This document shows, piece after piece, positions 8,217 to 16,217 of a stretch of 64,000 nucleotides of DNA. The position numbers and the translations under genes were made by a program. Position 1 is the stretch's first letter. Every line of letters begins with the position of its first letter. Source of the DNA: Candidatus Villigracilis saccharophilus (GTDB lineage Bacteria; Chloroflexota; Anaerolineae; Anaerolineales; Villigracilaceae); assembly GCA_016709305.1 (NCBI GenBank), contig JADJNA010000047.1, positions 434,001 to 498,000 on the forward strand, given 5' to 3'. The notes beneath the pieces are model-generated. The model was given only the letters and a program-made list of their open reading frames with translations. It was not told the DNA's origin and did not search any database.

Positions 8217-8676
8217 TCAGATTTCCCCTCTTAACCCGAATAGCACAAAGGATTACGAAGATTTTATTATTTCTTCTCTCGACCATACAAAGCTCATATT
8301 GTGAGAGCGAACGCTGACGGTTGATTCAACTGGAATGAGTCTACAGTTGACCTGTTCAAAATGTAATAAAAAAGCCGTTAATTTCTTACCGGCCTGTCCT
8401 GCGGCCCCGGCCTAAGCTGCGCCCGCAGGACGGCTCGTGAAAAGCGGAACTTCGATTGCGCGGAAATCCAAACAAAGTCGCCCGGGAAAATTCACACAAT
8501 ATTAATGAGTTCTTACCTTTATTTTTATTATGGAAAACTGCCCTTATTTATACAATGGTGATGGGTTGATAACCCGGATTCTCCGGTAATCGATCTATCT
8601 GTAATTGCATTGTTGTTTGACCCATAGGATCCCGAGCCCTGGCGATCGGCTCGGGAATAATAAAAAGGAGATTGCC
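8217..8676. other. 460-bp intergenic region with two hairpins
   Basis: The region separates the leftward EAL-HDOD gene from the rightward chemoreceptor array, so it should hold both promoters. I found no convincing sigma-70 or sigma-28 pair. Two inverted repeats stand out: GTCCTGCGG at 8396-8404 with 8423-8431, in a GC-rich stretch, and CCCGAGCC at 8631-8638 with GGCTCGGG at 8648-8655 (9-base loop), which ends 11 bases before the ribosome binding site of the small gene at 8677. No coding signal was seen. Confidence 0.5.
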
Positions 8677-8871
8677 ATGAATGACCATGAAAAACTCGAA
8701 ATGTATATCGCAAACTGCAAATGCTGCATGCTGGCACAGGCGATGAAAACCTGCCCAATCTGCCGCTTCAATATTGGGTTGGCTGAAAAGGTGGAACTGA
8801 CCGCGCCGGCGATCCCGTTGACCTTAGCGATATTTAATGAAAAGACTCCAATATTTGCGATGGCTAAATAA
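8677..8871 (+). CDS. Small Cys-rich (zinc-ribbon-like) protein
   Basis: A 64-residue product from ATG 8677, preceded by AAAAAGGAG at a good distance. An in-frame earlier start at 8605 lacks such a site. Residues 14-32 read CKCCMLAQAMKTCPICRF, two Cys pairs that look like a small metal-binding knuckle; the rest is weakly hydrophobic. I do not recognise the family. The gene ends 25 bases before the first chemoreceptor, in the same direction, so they are probably cotranscribed. That receptor has a zinc-binding CZB domain, which makes a metal-related role conceivable but unproven. Confidence 0.6.
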   Translation: MNDHEKLEMYIANCKCCMLAQAMKTCPICRFNIGLAEKVELTAPAIPLTLAIFNEKTPIFAMAK

Positions 8872-8896
8872 ATATGCTCTTGGTTGGGAGAAGGTC

Positions 8897-11263
8897 ATGA
8901 AGTGGATTGACAACCTTAGAATGAGTATTAAATTGCTGGGGGCTTTTGGCACCATCCTTGTGCTTATCATCATCATTGCCGGCGTGGGGTACGCCTCAAT
9001 GAACAGCATCAATAACGGCATGACAACCATGTACGCAGACCGTCTCCTGCCGATCGAACAATTGGGGAATATAGAAGCGGATATGTACACGATCAGGGGA
9101 AGTGTTTATAAAACTTTACTGATTCCAAAAGAGGCGGAAAAAAGCAAGGCGGAAATATCAAGGCTCGAGAAAAGCATAGACGAAAATTTCAAGGCATACA
9201 AAGCATCCGTGCTCACGGATGAGGAAAAAGCGGAGATCGCTGTATTCGAATCGGTCTTTCGGGAATATCACAACGCGGCGGCGGAAGCCATCGCATTGAA
9301 TGAAGCCGGCCAGCGGAACGAGGCTCTTGCCAGCATGGTCGAAGGCGGACGCACGGCAAACGCGCTCGCAACATTGTCCGGGTCAATTCACAGGCTGCTT
9401 GAGATCAACGTAAAAGTTGCCGAGGAAACCCACCAGCAAGGCAATGAAACATTCATCAACTCCCGCAACATCCTGTTCATGACGACGATCGCGGGGATCT
9501 TGATATCGCTGGGATCTGTGGCTGTAATCACGTTCAGCATTACCGTCCCACTTGCGATCGTGGTAAAGATCTCGCGCGAGATGGCTTCCGGGAACCTGGT
9601 ACGCGACATGAGCGATGCGGAAAAAGATAAGGTGCGCCAACGCAGGGATGAGATCGGCACGATCGGCAAGGCCTTCGACGAGTTGATCGATTACATGCAA
9701 AGCATGGGGGTCGCCGCGACCGCCATCGCTGAGAACGACCTGACCACTCACGTCACGCCAAAATCAGAGAAGGATGAACTGGGCAATTCCTTCGCGAAGA
9801 TGATCGCCGGGCTGCGCGACGCAGTGGGGCTGATCACTGAGAGCGCCAATGATGTCACCGCATCTGCCGCCCATTTGGCAGATACATCCAAACAATCGGG
9901 CGAGGCTGCCAACCAGATCGCCGCCACCATTCAAGAGGTAGCGCGCGGCACCCTGCAGCAAAGCGAGGTCGTCAACAAGACCACCGCCTCCGTCGAGCAA
10001 ATGCGAAACGCCATTGACGATGTTGCCAAAGGCGCGCAGGGGCAGGCCAAGGCCATCACCCAGGCTTCGAGGATCACCTCCCGCATCAGCACAGCTATCG
10101 AACAGGTCGCAGATAACGCGCAGGCTGTGACCCGTGACTCGGCTCAAGCCGCCACCTACTCCCGCGACGGCGCCAAGACCGTCAAGGAAACCATTAGCGG
10201 CATGGAGACCATCCGCGAAAAGGTCGGTCTTTCCGCGAGCAAGGTGGAAGAGATGGGCGCGCGTTCCGAAGAGATCGGCGTCATCGTCGAGACCATCGAA
10301 GACATTGCCTCTCAAACCAACCTGCTGGCGCTCAATGCCGCCATCGAAGCCGCGCGCGCCGGCGAACAGGGCAAGGGTTTCGCGGTCGTGGCGGATGAAG
10401 TCCGCAAGCTGGCCGAACGTTCCAGCCTTGCCACAAAAGAGATCGCGGCGCTCATCAAGGGCATCCAGAAGACCGTCAGTGAAGCCGTGACCGCCATGCA
10501 AGCCTCGGCGCAGGAAGTGGAATTGGGCGTGACACGCGCCAATTCCGCTGGTGAAGTGCTCGATCATATTTTGAGCGCGGCTGAGTCTGTTTACAAGCAG
10601 GCTGAAGAAGCGGGCAATACCGCCGCCAAGGTGCGTGTTGCCGCCGCCGAACTGGTCGAAGCGGTTGACGCGGTCTCAGCCGTGATCGAAGAGAACACCG
10701 CCGCCACTGAAGAGATGTCCACCCATTCCACAGAGCTGACCCAGTCGATTGAGGACATTGCAAGCATTAGCGAAGAGAACAACGCCGCTGTCGAAGAGGT
10801 CTCCACTTCCACCGACGAAGTATCCGCCCAGGTAAAGGAAGTGTCCGCTTCGGCCGCATCCATGAAGGAATTGTCACTGCGCCTGCAAATGGTGGCGGCT
10901 CAGTTCAGGCTGGACCTGGAAGCAAAAGAATCCAACAACCTGATCAATATCGTGCTGTCCTCCTCACAACACAGCGAGTGGGTCAACAAGGCATCCGAAG
11001 GACACCTGACAAAGGAAGATGCCGCATCGGATACGGAATGTTTGCTGGGGCATTGGTATTACGGCAGGGGCATCAAGGATTACGGACAATACAGCGCCTT
11101 CCAGGCGATCGAACGACCGCACAAAAAATTTCATGAAACACTGTCCACACTCGCCAACTCAACCAGCCTTGATAAAAAACGCGGGCAGCAATTATTCGCG
11201 CAGTTAAAACAAGCGTACACAGAACTCGCGACTTTGATCGGAGATCTGCAGAATTCAGTTTAA
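8897..11263 (+). CDS. Methyl-accepting chemotaxis protein 1 with C-terminal CZB zinc-binding domain
   Basis: This protein has 788 residues from ATG 8897 (GGGAGAAGG upstream); the open frame extends to 8837 without a good start. Order: TM1 (about 10-32), a periplasmic four-helix-bundle sensor, TM2 (about 195-217), a HAMP region (two HAMP-like segments, the second ending near KDELGNSFAKM), the signalling hairpin with tip sequence NAAIEAARAGEQGKGFAVVADEV, and a C-terminal CZB domain with HSEWVN, CLLGHWYYGRG and PHKKFH. CZB domains bind zinc through three His and one Cys and in known receptors respond to zinc or hypochlorous acid. It is the only CZB receptor of the nine. Its signalling DNA is related to, but clearly more diverged than, the near-identical blocks further right. 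Confidence 0.93.
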   Translation: MKWIDNLRMSIKLLGAFGTILVLIIIIAGVGYASMNSINNGMTTMYADRLLPIEQLGNIEADMYTIRGSVYKTLLIPKEAEKSKAEISRLEKSIDENFKAYKASVLTDEEKAEIAVFESVFREYHNAAAEAIALNEAGQRNEALASMVEGGRTANALATLSGSIHRLLEINVKVAEETHQQGNETFINSRNILFMTTIAGILISLGSVAVITFSITVPLAIVVKISREMASGNLVRDMSDAEKDKVRQRRDEIGTIGKAFDELIDYMQSMGVAATAIAENDLTTHVTPKSEKDELGNSFAKMIAGLRDAVGLITESANDVTASAAHLADTSKQSGEAANQIAATIQEVARGTLQQSEVVNKTTASVEQMRNAIDDVAKGAQGQAKAITQASRITSRISTAIEQVADNAQAVTRDSAQAATYSRDGAKTVKETISGMETIREKVGLSASKVEEMGARSEEIGVIVETIEDIASQTNLLALNAAIEAARAGEQGKGFAVVADEVRKLAERSSLATKEIAALIKGIQKTVSEAVTAMQASAQEVELGVTRANSAGEVLDHILSAAESVYKQAEEAGNTAAKVRVAAAELVEAVDAVSAVIEENTAATEEMSTHSTELTQSIEDIASISEENNAAVEEVSTSTDEVSAQVKEVSASAASMKELSLRLQMVAAQFRLDLEAKESNNLINIVLSSSQHSEWVNKASEGHLTKEDAASDTECLLGHWYYGRGIKDYGQYSAFQAIERPHKKFHETLSTLANSTSLDKKRGQQLFAQLKQAYTELATLIGDLQNSV

Positions 11264-11410
11264 CCCATTCGATCTTGTACGCACCGCCCCGAAGGCTTGA
11301 ACGAAAACGAACCTGATGATGAGAACCTGCGGGATGTGCTTAAGTAATTTCATTGAAAACCAGTCAGCCAAAATGGACTGACAAAAAAAATTATCCAAAG
11401 GAGAAAAAAC

Positions 11411-13444
11411 ATGAATTTTCTGAACAACCTCAGAACGGGCGTTAAATTGATCGGCAGTTTTATGATCATCGCCGTTATCACAGCGGTCGTCGGCGTGTTG
11501 GGCATCTACTACATCAATCAGATCGATGCCGCCGATACCCGTCTCTATCAGAACCAGACCGTGCCGCTCGGACAGATCGCGGATGCCGCTGTCGCTTTCC
11601 AGCGTACGCGCGTCAACTTGCGCGACATGATATTGGCGGCAGACACCGCGGAAGCGCAAAAATATGCCGATACGATCAAGACACTTGACGAACAGATCGT
11701 CACCTTGTCGGCAGATTATGAAAAATTGATCGTGGCGCCAGAGATGCGCGCATTATTTGATGACTACACCAAAGATTATGCAGAGTTCAAAGGCTATCGT
11801 GACACGATCATGGCCCTGGCATTGGCAGGTAAGCAGGACGAAGCCCTGACCACCCTGCGCGGGGATGCCTTCGCGAGCGCCAAAGCCGTGGAAACAGCCC
11901 TCGATGCCATGCAGGTCATGAAGACCGAGCAAGCCAAAGCACTGGCAGATGAAAATACCGCCACCGCCGATCAGGCCACCACGATCATGATCATTATCGT
12001 GGTAGTTGCCGCTCTGCTGGGTATCGGCTTTGGCATGATCATTGCCAATAGCATCGCCAACCCGCTGGCCTTCCTGACCAGATTGGCGAAAGCCCTCTCG
12101 GTCGGCGACATGGTGCGTGATGTGAGCGAAGCCGAGAAGGACACGGTCCGCAAACGCAAGGATGAGATCGGCGACATCAGCAACGCCTTCGATGCGCTGA
12201 TCAACTACATGCAGGGCATGGGTGTTTCCGCAACAGCCATTTCTCAAAACGTCCTGACCACCTCCGTCACACCCAAATCAGCCAAAGATGAACTCGGCAA
12301 CTCCTTCGCCAAGATGATCGCCGGTCTGCGCGATGCCGTCAGCCAGATCGCAGAAGGCGCAAACTCCGTCTCCATCGCCGCCTCCCAACTGACCACCGCC
12401 GCCGAACAATCCGGCGAAGCCACCAGCCAGATCGCCACCACCATTCAACAGGTCGCGCTCGGCACCGCCCAGCAGACCGAAGGTGTCACCAAGACCTCCG
12501 CCTCCGTCGAGCAGATGGGTCGCGCCATTGACGGCGTCGCCAAGGGCGCTCAGGAACAGGCCAAAGCCATCTCCCAGGCTTCGCAGATCACCTCCCGCAT
12601 CAACGCCGCCATCGAACAGGTCGCTGCCAACGCGCAGGCTGTCACCCGTGACTCCGCCCAGGCCGCCACCTACTCCCGCGATGGTGCCAAGACCGTCAAG
12701 GAAACCATCAACGGCATGGAAGCCATCCGCTCCAAGGTCGGTCTCTCCGCCACCAAGGTCGAAGAGATGGGCACCCGCTCCGAGGAGATCGGTGCCATCG
12801 TCGAGACCATCGAAGACATTGCCTCTCAAACCAACCTGCTCGCGCTCAACGCCGCCATCGAAGCCGCCCGCGCCGGCGAACAGGGCAAGGGTTTCGCGGT
12901 CGTGGCCGATGAAGTCCGCAAGCTGGCCGAACGCTCCAGCCTCGCCACAAAAGAGATCGCCGCCCTCATCAAGGGCATCCAGAAGACCGTCAGTGAAGCC
13001 GTGACCGCCATGCAAGCCTCCGCTCAGGAAGTCGAGCTGGGTGTGACTCGCGCTCATTCCGCTGGCGAGGTGCTCGATAACATCCCCGGCGCGGCTGAAT
13101 CCGTTTACAAGCAGGCCGAAGAGGCCGGCAACACCGCCGCCAAGGTCGGTGCTGCCGCCGCTGAACTGGTCGAAGCGGTCGACGCGGTCTCAGCTGTGAT
13201 CGAAGAGAACACCGCCGCCACCGAAGAGATGGCCGCCAATTCCTCCGAACTGACCCAGGCCATCGAGAACATCGCCAGTGTCAGTGAAGAGAACAGCGCA
13301 TCCGTCGAGGAAGTCTCCGCCTCCACCGAGGAAGTTTCCGCCCAGGTCGAAGAGGTTTCCGCCTCCGCCACTTCCCTGATGGAGATGGCTCAGAAACTCC
13401 AACACGTCGTCTCGCGCTTCAAACTCGAAAGCGGTAGAAAATAG
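11411..13444 (+). CDS. Methyl-accepting chemotaxis protein 2 (four-helix-bundle sensor)
   Basis: A 677-residue receptor with start ATG 11411 behind AAAGGAG. TM1 at about residues 12-34, a 4HB-type periplasmic sensor, TM2 at about 192-214, HAMP, and a signalling hairpin with the tip EAARAGEQGKGF. The DNA from about 12283 to the end is nearly identical to the matching part of receptors 3, 5 and 6. The C-terminus ends in FKLESGRK with no CheR-binding pentapeptide. cheW follows 68 bases later behind a hairpin, so these two genes form a natural pair. One base difference gives NIPGAAESV where the sister copies have NILGAAESV. Confidence 0.94.
   Translation: MNFLNNLRTGVKLIGSFMIIAVITAVVGVLGIYYINQIDAADTRLYQNQTVPLGQIADAAVAFQRTRVNLRDMILAADTAEAQKYADTIKTLDEQIVTLSADYEKLIVAPEMRALFDDYTKDYAEFKGYRDTIMALALAGKQDEALTTLRGDAFASAKAVETALDAMQVMKTEQAKALADENTATADQATTIMIIIVVVAALLGIGFGMIIANSIANPLAFLTRLAKALSVGDMVRDVSEAEKDTVRKRKDEIGDISNAFDALINYMQGMGVSATAISQNVLTTSVTPKSAKDELGNSFAKMIAGLRDAVSQIAEGANSVSIAASQLTTAAEQSGEATSQIATTIQQVALGTAQQTEGVTKTSASVEQMGRAIDGVAKGAQEQAKAISQASQITSRINAAIEQVAANAQAVTRDSAQAATYSRDGAKTVKETINGMEAIRSKVGLSATKVEEMGTRSEEIGAIVETIEDIASQTNLLALNAAIEAARAGEQGKGFAVVADEVRKLAERSSLATKEIAALIKGIQKTVSEAVTAMQASAQEVELGVTRAHSAGEVLDNIPGAAESVYKQAEEAGNTAAKVGAAAAELVEAVDAVSAVIEENTAATEEMAANSSELTQAIENIASVSEENSASVEEVSASTEEVSAQVEEVSASATSLMEMAQKLQHVVSRFKLESGRK
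12283..13443 (+). repeat. Homogenised MCP signalling block (reference copy; others listed)
   Basis: A stretch of about 1.15 kb encoding the second HAMP-like segment and signalling hairpin recurs almost base for base at about 14877-16030 (MCP3), 19940-20995 (MCP5), 22113-23265 (MCP6), 24798-25700 (MCP7) and, first half only, 26430-26883 (MCP8). Even third codon positions are mostly identical. MCP1, MCP4 and MCP9 have diverged versions. This points to recent duplication or continuing gene conversion. Confidence 0.9.
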
Positions 13445-13449
13445 ATACC

Positions 13450-13483
13450 AGACCGGACAGGTTAGTTACAACCTGTCCGGTCT
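13450..13483 (+). terminator. Perfect 14-bp hairpin between MCP2 and cheW
   Basis: AGACCGGACAGGTT (13450-13463) pairs fully with 13470-13483 around a 6-base loop. Only TTACG follows, so there is no proper T-run. It could be an attenuator or an mRNA-stabilising hairpin that lets some transcription pass into cheW. Confidence 0.6.
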
Positions 13484-13512
13484 TACGATGAAATACCAAA
13501 AGGAGAAAAAAC

Positions 13513-13974
13513 ATGGAACAACAGCTTGTTATTTTTGAACTGGCAAACGAATTCTACGGCATCAACATCTCTGTGGTTGAAAGCATTATCAAGATGCAGT
13601 CCATCACGCAATTGCCGCAGTCGCCCGCTTATGTCAAGGGCGTTACCAATCTGCGCGGCAGTGTGCTGCCGGTCATTGACCTGCGTTCCCGCTTCGCGCT
13701 CGAACCCAAGGAAGACACCCGCCAGACGCGCATCATCATCGTCACCATGGGCACCATCAAGGTCGGCGTGACCGTGGACGGGGTCTCGGAAGTGCTGCGC
13801 GTTTCAGATGAATTGATCGAGCCGCTGCCGCCGATGGTCAACTCGGTCAACTCTGTATTCTTAAAAGGCATTGTCCGTTTGGAGAACCGCCTGATCATTC
13901 TATTGGAACTCGGCAAAGTGCTCGACCTGAACGACCAGCAAGTGCTGGAAGCCTTGTCAGCTCAAAAAGCATAA
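13513..13974 (+). CDS. cheW: Chemotaxis coupling protein CheW
   Basis: This 153-residue protein has a complete CheW fold: QLVIFELANEFYGINISVVE at the start, PAYVKGVTNLRGSVLPVIDL with the conserved receptor/CheA-binding NLRG, then RIIIVTMGTIKVGVTVDGVSEVL and a final KGIVRLENRLIILLELGKVL. CheW bridges receptors and the kinase CheA. The start has AAAGGAG upstream. No cheA, cheY, cheR or cheB gene is present in the window, so the rest of the pathway must lie elsewhere. A decayed 3' copy of this gene follows MCP5. Confidence 0.95.
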   Translation: MEQQLVIFELANEFYGINISVVESIIKMQSITQLPQSPAYVKGVTNLRGSVLPVIDLRSRFALEPKEDTRQTRIIIVTMGTIKVGVTVDGVSEVLRVSDELIEPLPPMVNSVNSVFLKGIVRLENRLIILLELGKVLDLNDQQVLEALSAQKA

Positions 13975-14004
13975 ACAAAAACTGTATTTTTTTTGGAGGG
14001 AACA

Positions 14005-16041
14005 ATGAAGTGGCTGGATAATCTAAAGACAAGTACGAAGTTGATCGGGGGGTTTGGCGCGGTGGTTGTATTAATGATCGTCATCGCAGCCGTGGGCTAC
14101 ATGTCCATGAACACCATCAACCAGGGTTCGGAATCTTTATATACCGACCAGACCATTCCGATCCGGGATGTGAGCGCCGCCAATTCCGCGTTATGGAAAC
14201 TGCGCGGAGACCTGTATAAATTCACTTATATCCCCGCAGGACGCGAAGACACAAGACAAACGATCGAAGGGGATATCACGACGATCGAAGGGTTGATGGA
14301 TACCTATCGTGCCGGCGAGCTTGGTGAAAAGAGAAAAGCAGCCCTGGCGGAATTCGACAAGACCTGGCCTGTCTATCATGCCGCCGCGGATGCGATCATG
14401 CAGAATGTGGACAGCGGCAACATGGACGCCGCGATCACCAGCATCACCGACGGGGGCGAGGCCTCCAACTCCCGCAAAGCAGTGGGCACGGCCATGGAAG
14501 CGATCGTCGAGGTCAATGCCGGATTGGCCGAAGAACTGTCGCTTGAGAATACAGCCACTTTTTCCTCCTCCAGCATGACCTTGATCCTGGTAGGAATTTT
14601 TGGGGTGATCATTGCGATCGCCTTTGTGGTCGTCATCAGCCGCAGTATCACCGTGCCGTTATCCATCGTCGTGAACATCGCCAAGGCAATGTCGGTCGGC
14701 GACCTGGTGCGCGATATGAAAGATGCAGAGAAAGACAAAGTGCGCCTGCGCGAGGATGAGATCGGCGACATCGGAAAAGCCTTCGATGCGCTGATCAACT
14801 ACATGCAGGGCATGGGCGCTTCCGCTGTATCCATTTCCCAAAACGACCTGACCACTACAGTCACCCCCAAATCAGCCAAGGATGAACTCGGCAACTCCTT
14901 CGCCAAGATGATCGCCGGTCTGCGCGATGCCGTCAGCCAGATCGCCGAAAACGCAAACGCGGTCACAATCGCAGCCTCCCAACTGACCACCGCCGCCGAA
15001 CAATCCGGCGAAGCCACCAGCCAGATCGCCACCACCATTCAACAGGTCGCGCTCGGCACCGCCCAGCAGACCGAAGGCGTCACCAAGACCTCCGCCTCCG
15101 TCGAACAGATGGGACGTGCCATTGACGGCGTCGCCAAGGGCGCTCAGGAACAGGCCAAAGCCATCTCCCAGGCTTCACAGATCACCTCCCGCATCAACAC
15201 CGCCATCGAACAGGTCGCTGCCAACGCGCAGGCTGTCACCCGTGACTCCGCCCAGGCCGCCACCTACTCCCGCGATGGTGCCAAGACCGTCAAGGAAACC
15301 ATCAACGGCATGGAAGCCATCCGCTCCAAGGTCGGTCTCTCCGCCACCAAGGTCGAAGAGATGGGCACCCGCTCCGAAGAGATCGGTGCCATCGTCGAGA
15401 CCATCGAAGACATTGCCTCTCAAACCAACCTGCTCGCGCTCAACGCCGCCATCGAAGCCGCCCGCGCCGGCGAACAGGGCAAGGGTTTCGCGGTCGTGGC
15501 CGATGAGGTCCGCAAACTGGCCGAACGCTCCAGCCTCGCTACCAAAGAAATCGCCGCCCTCATCAAGGGCATCCAGAAGACCGTCAGTGAAGCCGTGACC
15601 GCCATGCAAGCCTCCGCGCAGGAAGTCGAGCTCGGCGTGACTCGCGCTCACTCGGCTGGCGAGGTGCTCGATAACATCCTCGGCGCGGCTGAATCCGTTT
15701 ACAAGCAGGCCGAAGAAGCTGGCAACACCGCCGCCAAGGTCGGTGCTGCCGCCGCTGAACTGGTCGAAGCGGTTGACTCTGTCTCCGCCGTGATCGAAGA
15801 GAACACCGCCGCCACCGAAGAGATGGCTGCCAATTCCTCCGAACTGACCCAGGCCATCGAGAACATCGCCAGTGTCAGTGAAGAGAACAGCGCGTCTGTC
15901 GAGGAAGTCTCCGCTTCCACCGAGGAAGTTTCCGCACAGGTCGAGGAAGTTTCCGCCTCCGCCACTTCCCTGATGGAGATGGCTCAGAAGCTCCAACAGG
16001 TCGTCTCACGCTTCAAACTCGAAAGCGGCAAAACGAGATAA
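14005..16041 (+). CDS. Methyl-accepting chemotaxis protein 3 (four-helix-bundle sensor)
   Basis: A 678-residue receptor from ATG 14005 (GGAGGG just upstream; an in-frame TTG at 13993 would overlap that site). TM1 at about residues 12-32, a 4HB-type sensor, TM2 at about 190-212, HAMP, signalling hairpin with intact tip EAARAGEQGKGF. The N-terminus MKWLDNLKTSTKLIGGFG resembles that of MCP1, so those two sensor halves are related to each other, while the signalling DNA belongs to the homogenised group. An intrinsic terminator follows the stop. Confidence 0.94.
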   Translation: MKWLDNLKTSTKLIGGFGAVVVLMIVIAAVGYMSMNTINQGSESLYTDQTIPIRDVSAANSALWKLRGDLYKFTYIPAGREDTRQTIEGDITTIEGLMDTYRAGELGEKRKAALAEFDKTWPVYHAAADAIMQNVDSGNMDAAITSITDGGEASNSRKAVGTAMEAIVEVNAGLAEELSLENTATFSSSSMTLILVGIFGVIIAIAFVVVISRSITVPLSIVVNIAKAMSVGDLVRDMKDAEKDKVRLREDEIGDIGKAFDALINYMQGMGASAVSISQNDLTTTVTPKSAKDELGNSFAKMIAGLRDAVSQIAENANAVTIAASQLTTAAEQSGEATSQIATTIQQVALGTAQQTEGVTKTSASVEQMGRAIDGVAKGAQEQAKAISQASQITSRINTAIEQVAANAQAVTRDSAQAATYSRDGAKTVKETINGMEAIRSKVGLSATKVEEMGTRSEEIGAIVETIEDIASQTNLLALNAAIEAARAGEQGKGFAVVADEVRKLAERSSLATKEIAALIKGIQKTVSEAVTAMQASAQEVELGVTRAHSAGEVLDNILGAAESVYKQAEEAGNTAAKVGAAAAELVEAVDSVSAVIEENTAATEEMAANSSELTQAIENIASVSEENSASVEEVSASTEEVSAQVEEVSASATSLMEMAQKLQQVVSRFKLESGKTR

Positions 16042-16057
16042 TTTATTATTCAATCCC

Positions 16058-16098
16058 ATTGATAGGAGGAGAATCCCTCCTATCAATATTTTTGTTCT
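16058..16098 (+). terminator. Intrinsic terminator after MCP3
   Basis: ATTGATAGGAGG (16058-16069) pairs fully with 16076-16087 around a 6-base loop, followed by ATTTTTGTTCTTTTT. This is a convincing rho-independent terminator that divides the receptor array into at least two transcription units. Confidence 0.88.
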
Positions 16099-16217
16099 TT
16101 TTCATATTAAAGACCATGGAATTATTATCATCTTTTTTCACATGAAATCGATGGTTCATATTAAATTTTTATTTATTTTTGATATCGAACTGACAACAGC
16201 CAGAAGGAAGTGAAACC

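Noticed and set aside
8605..8676. Upstream extension of the small Cys-rich protein
   Set aside because: The extension would be translated through the hairpin, and ATG 8677 has a far better ribosome site.
12278..13057. Long open frames antisense to the MCP signalling blocks (Gly/Asp-rich products)
   Set aside because: They recur opposite every signalling block and follow from its GC-rich codon pattern. They lack ribosome sites and known domains.
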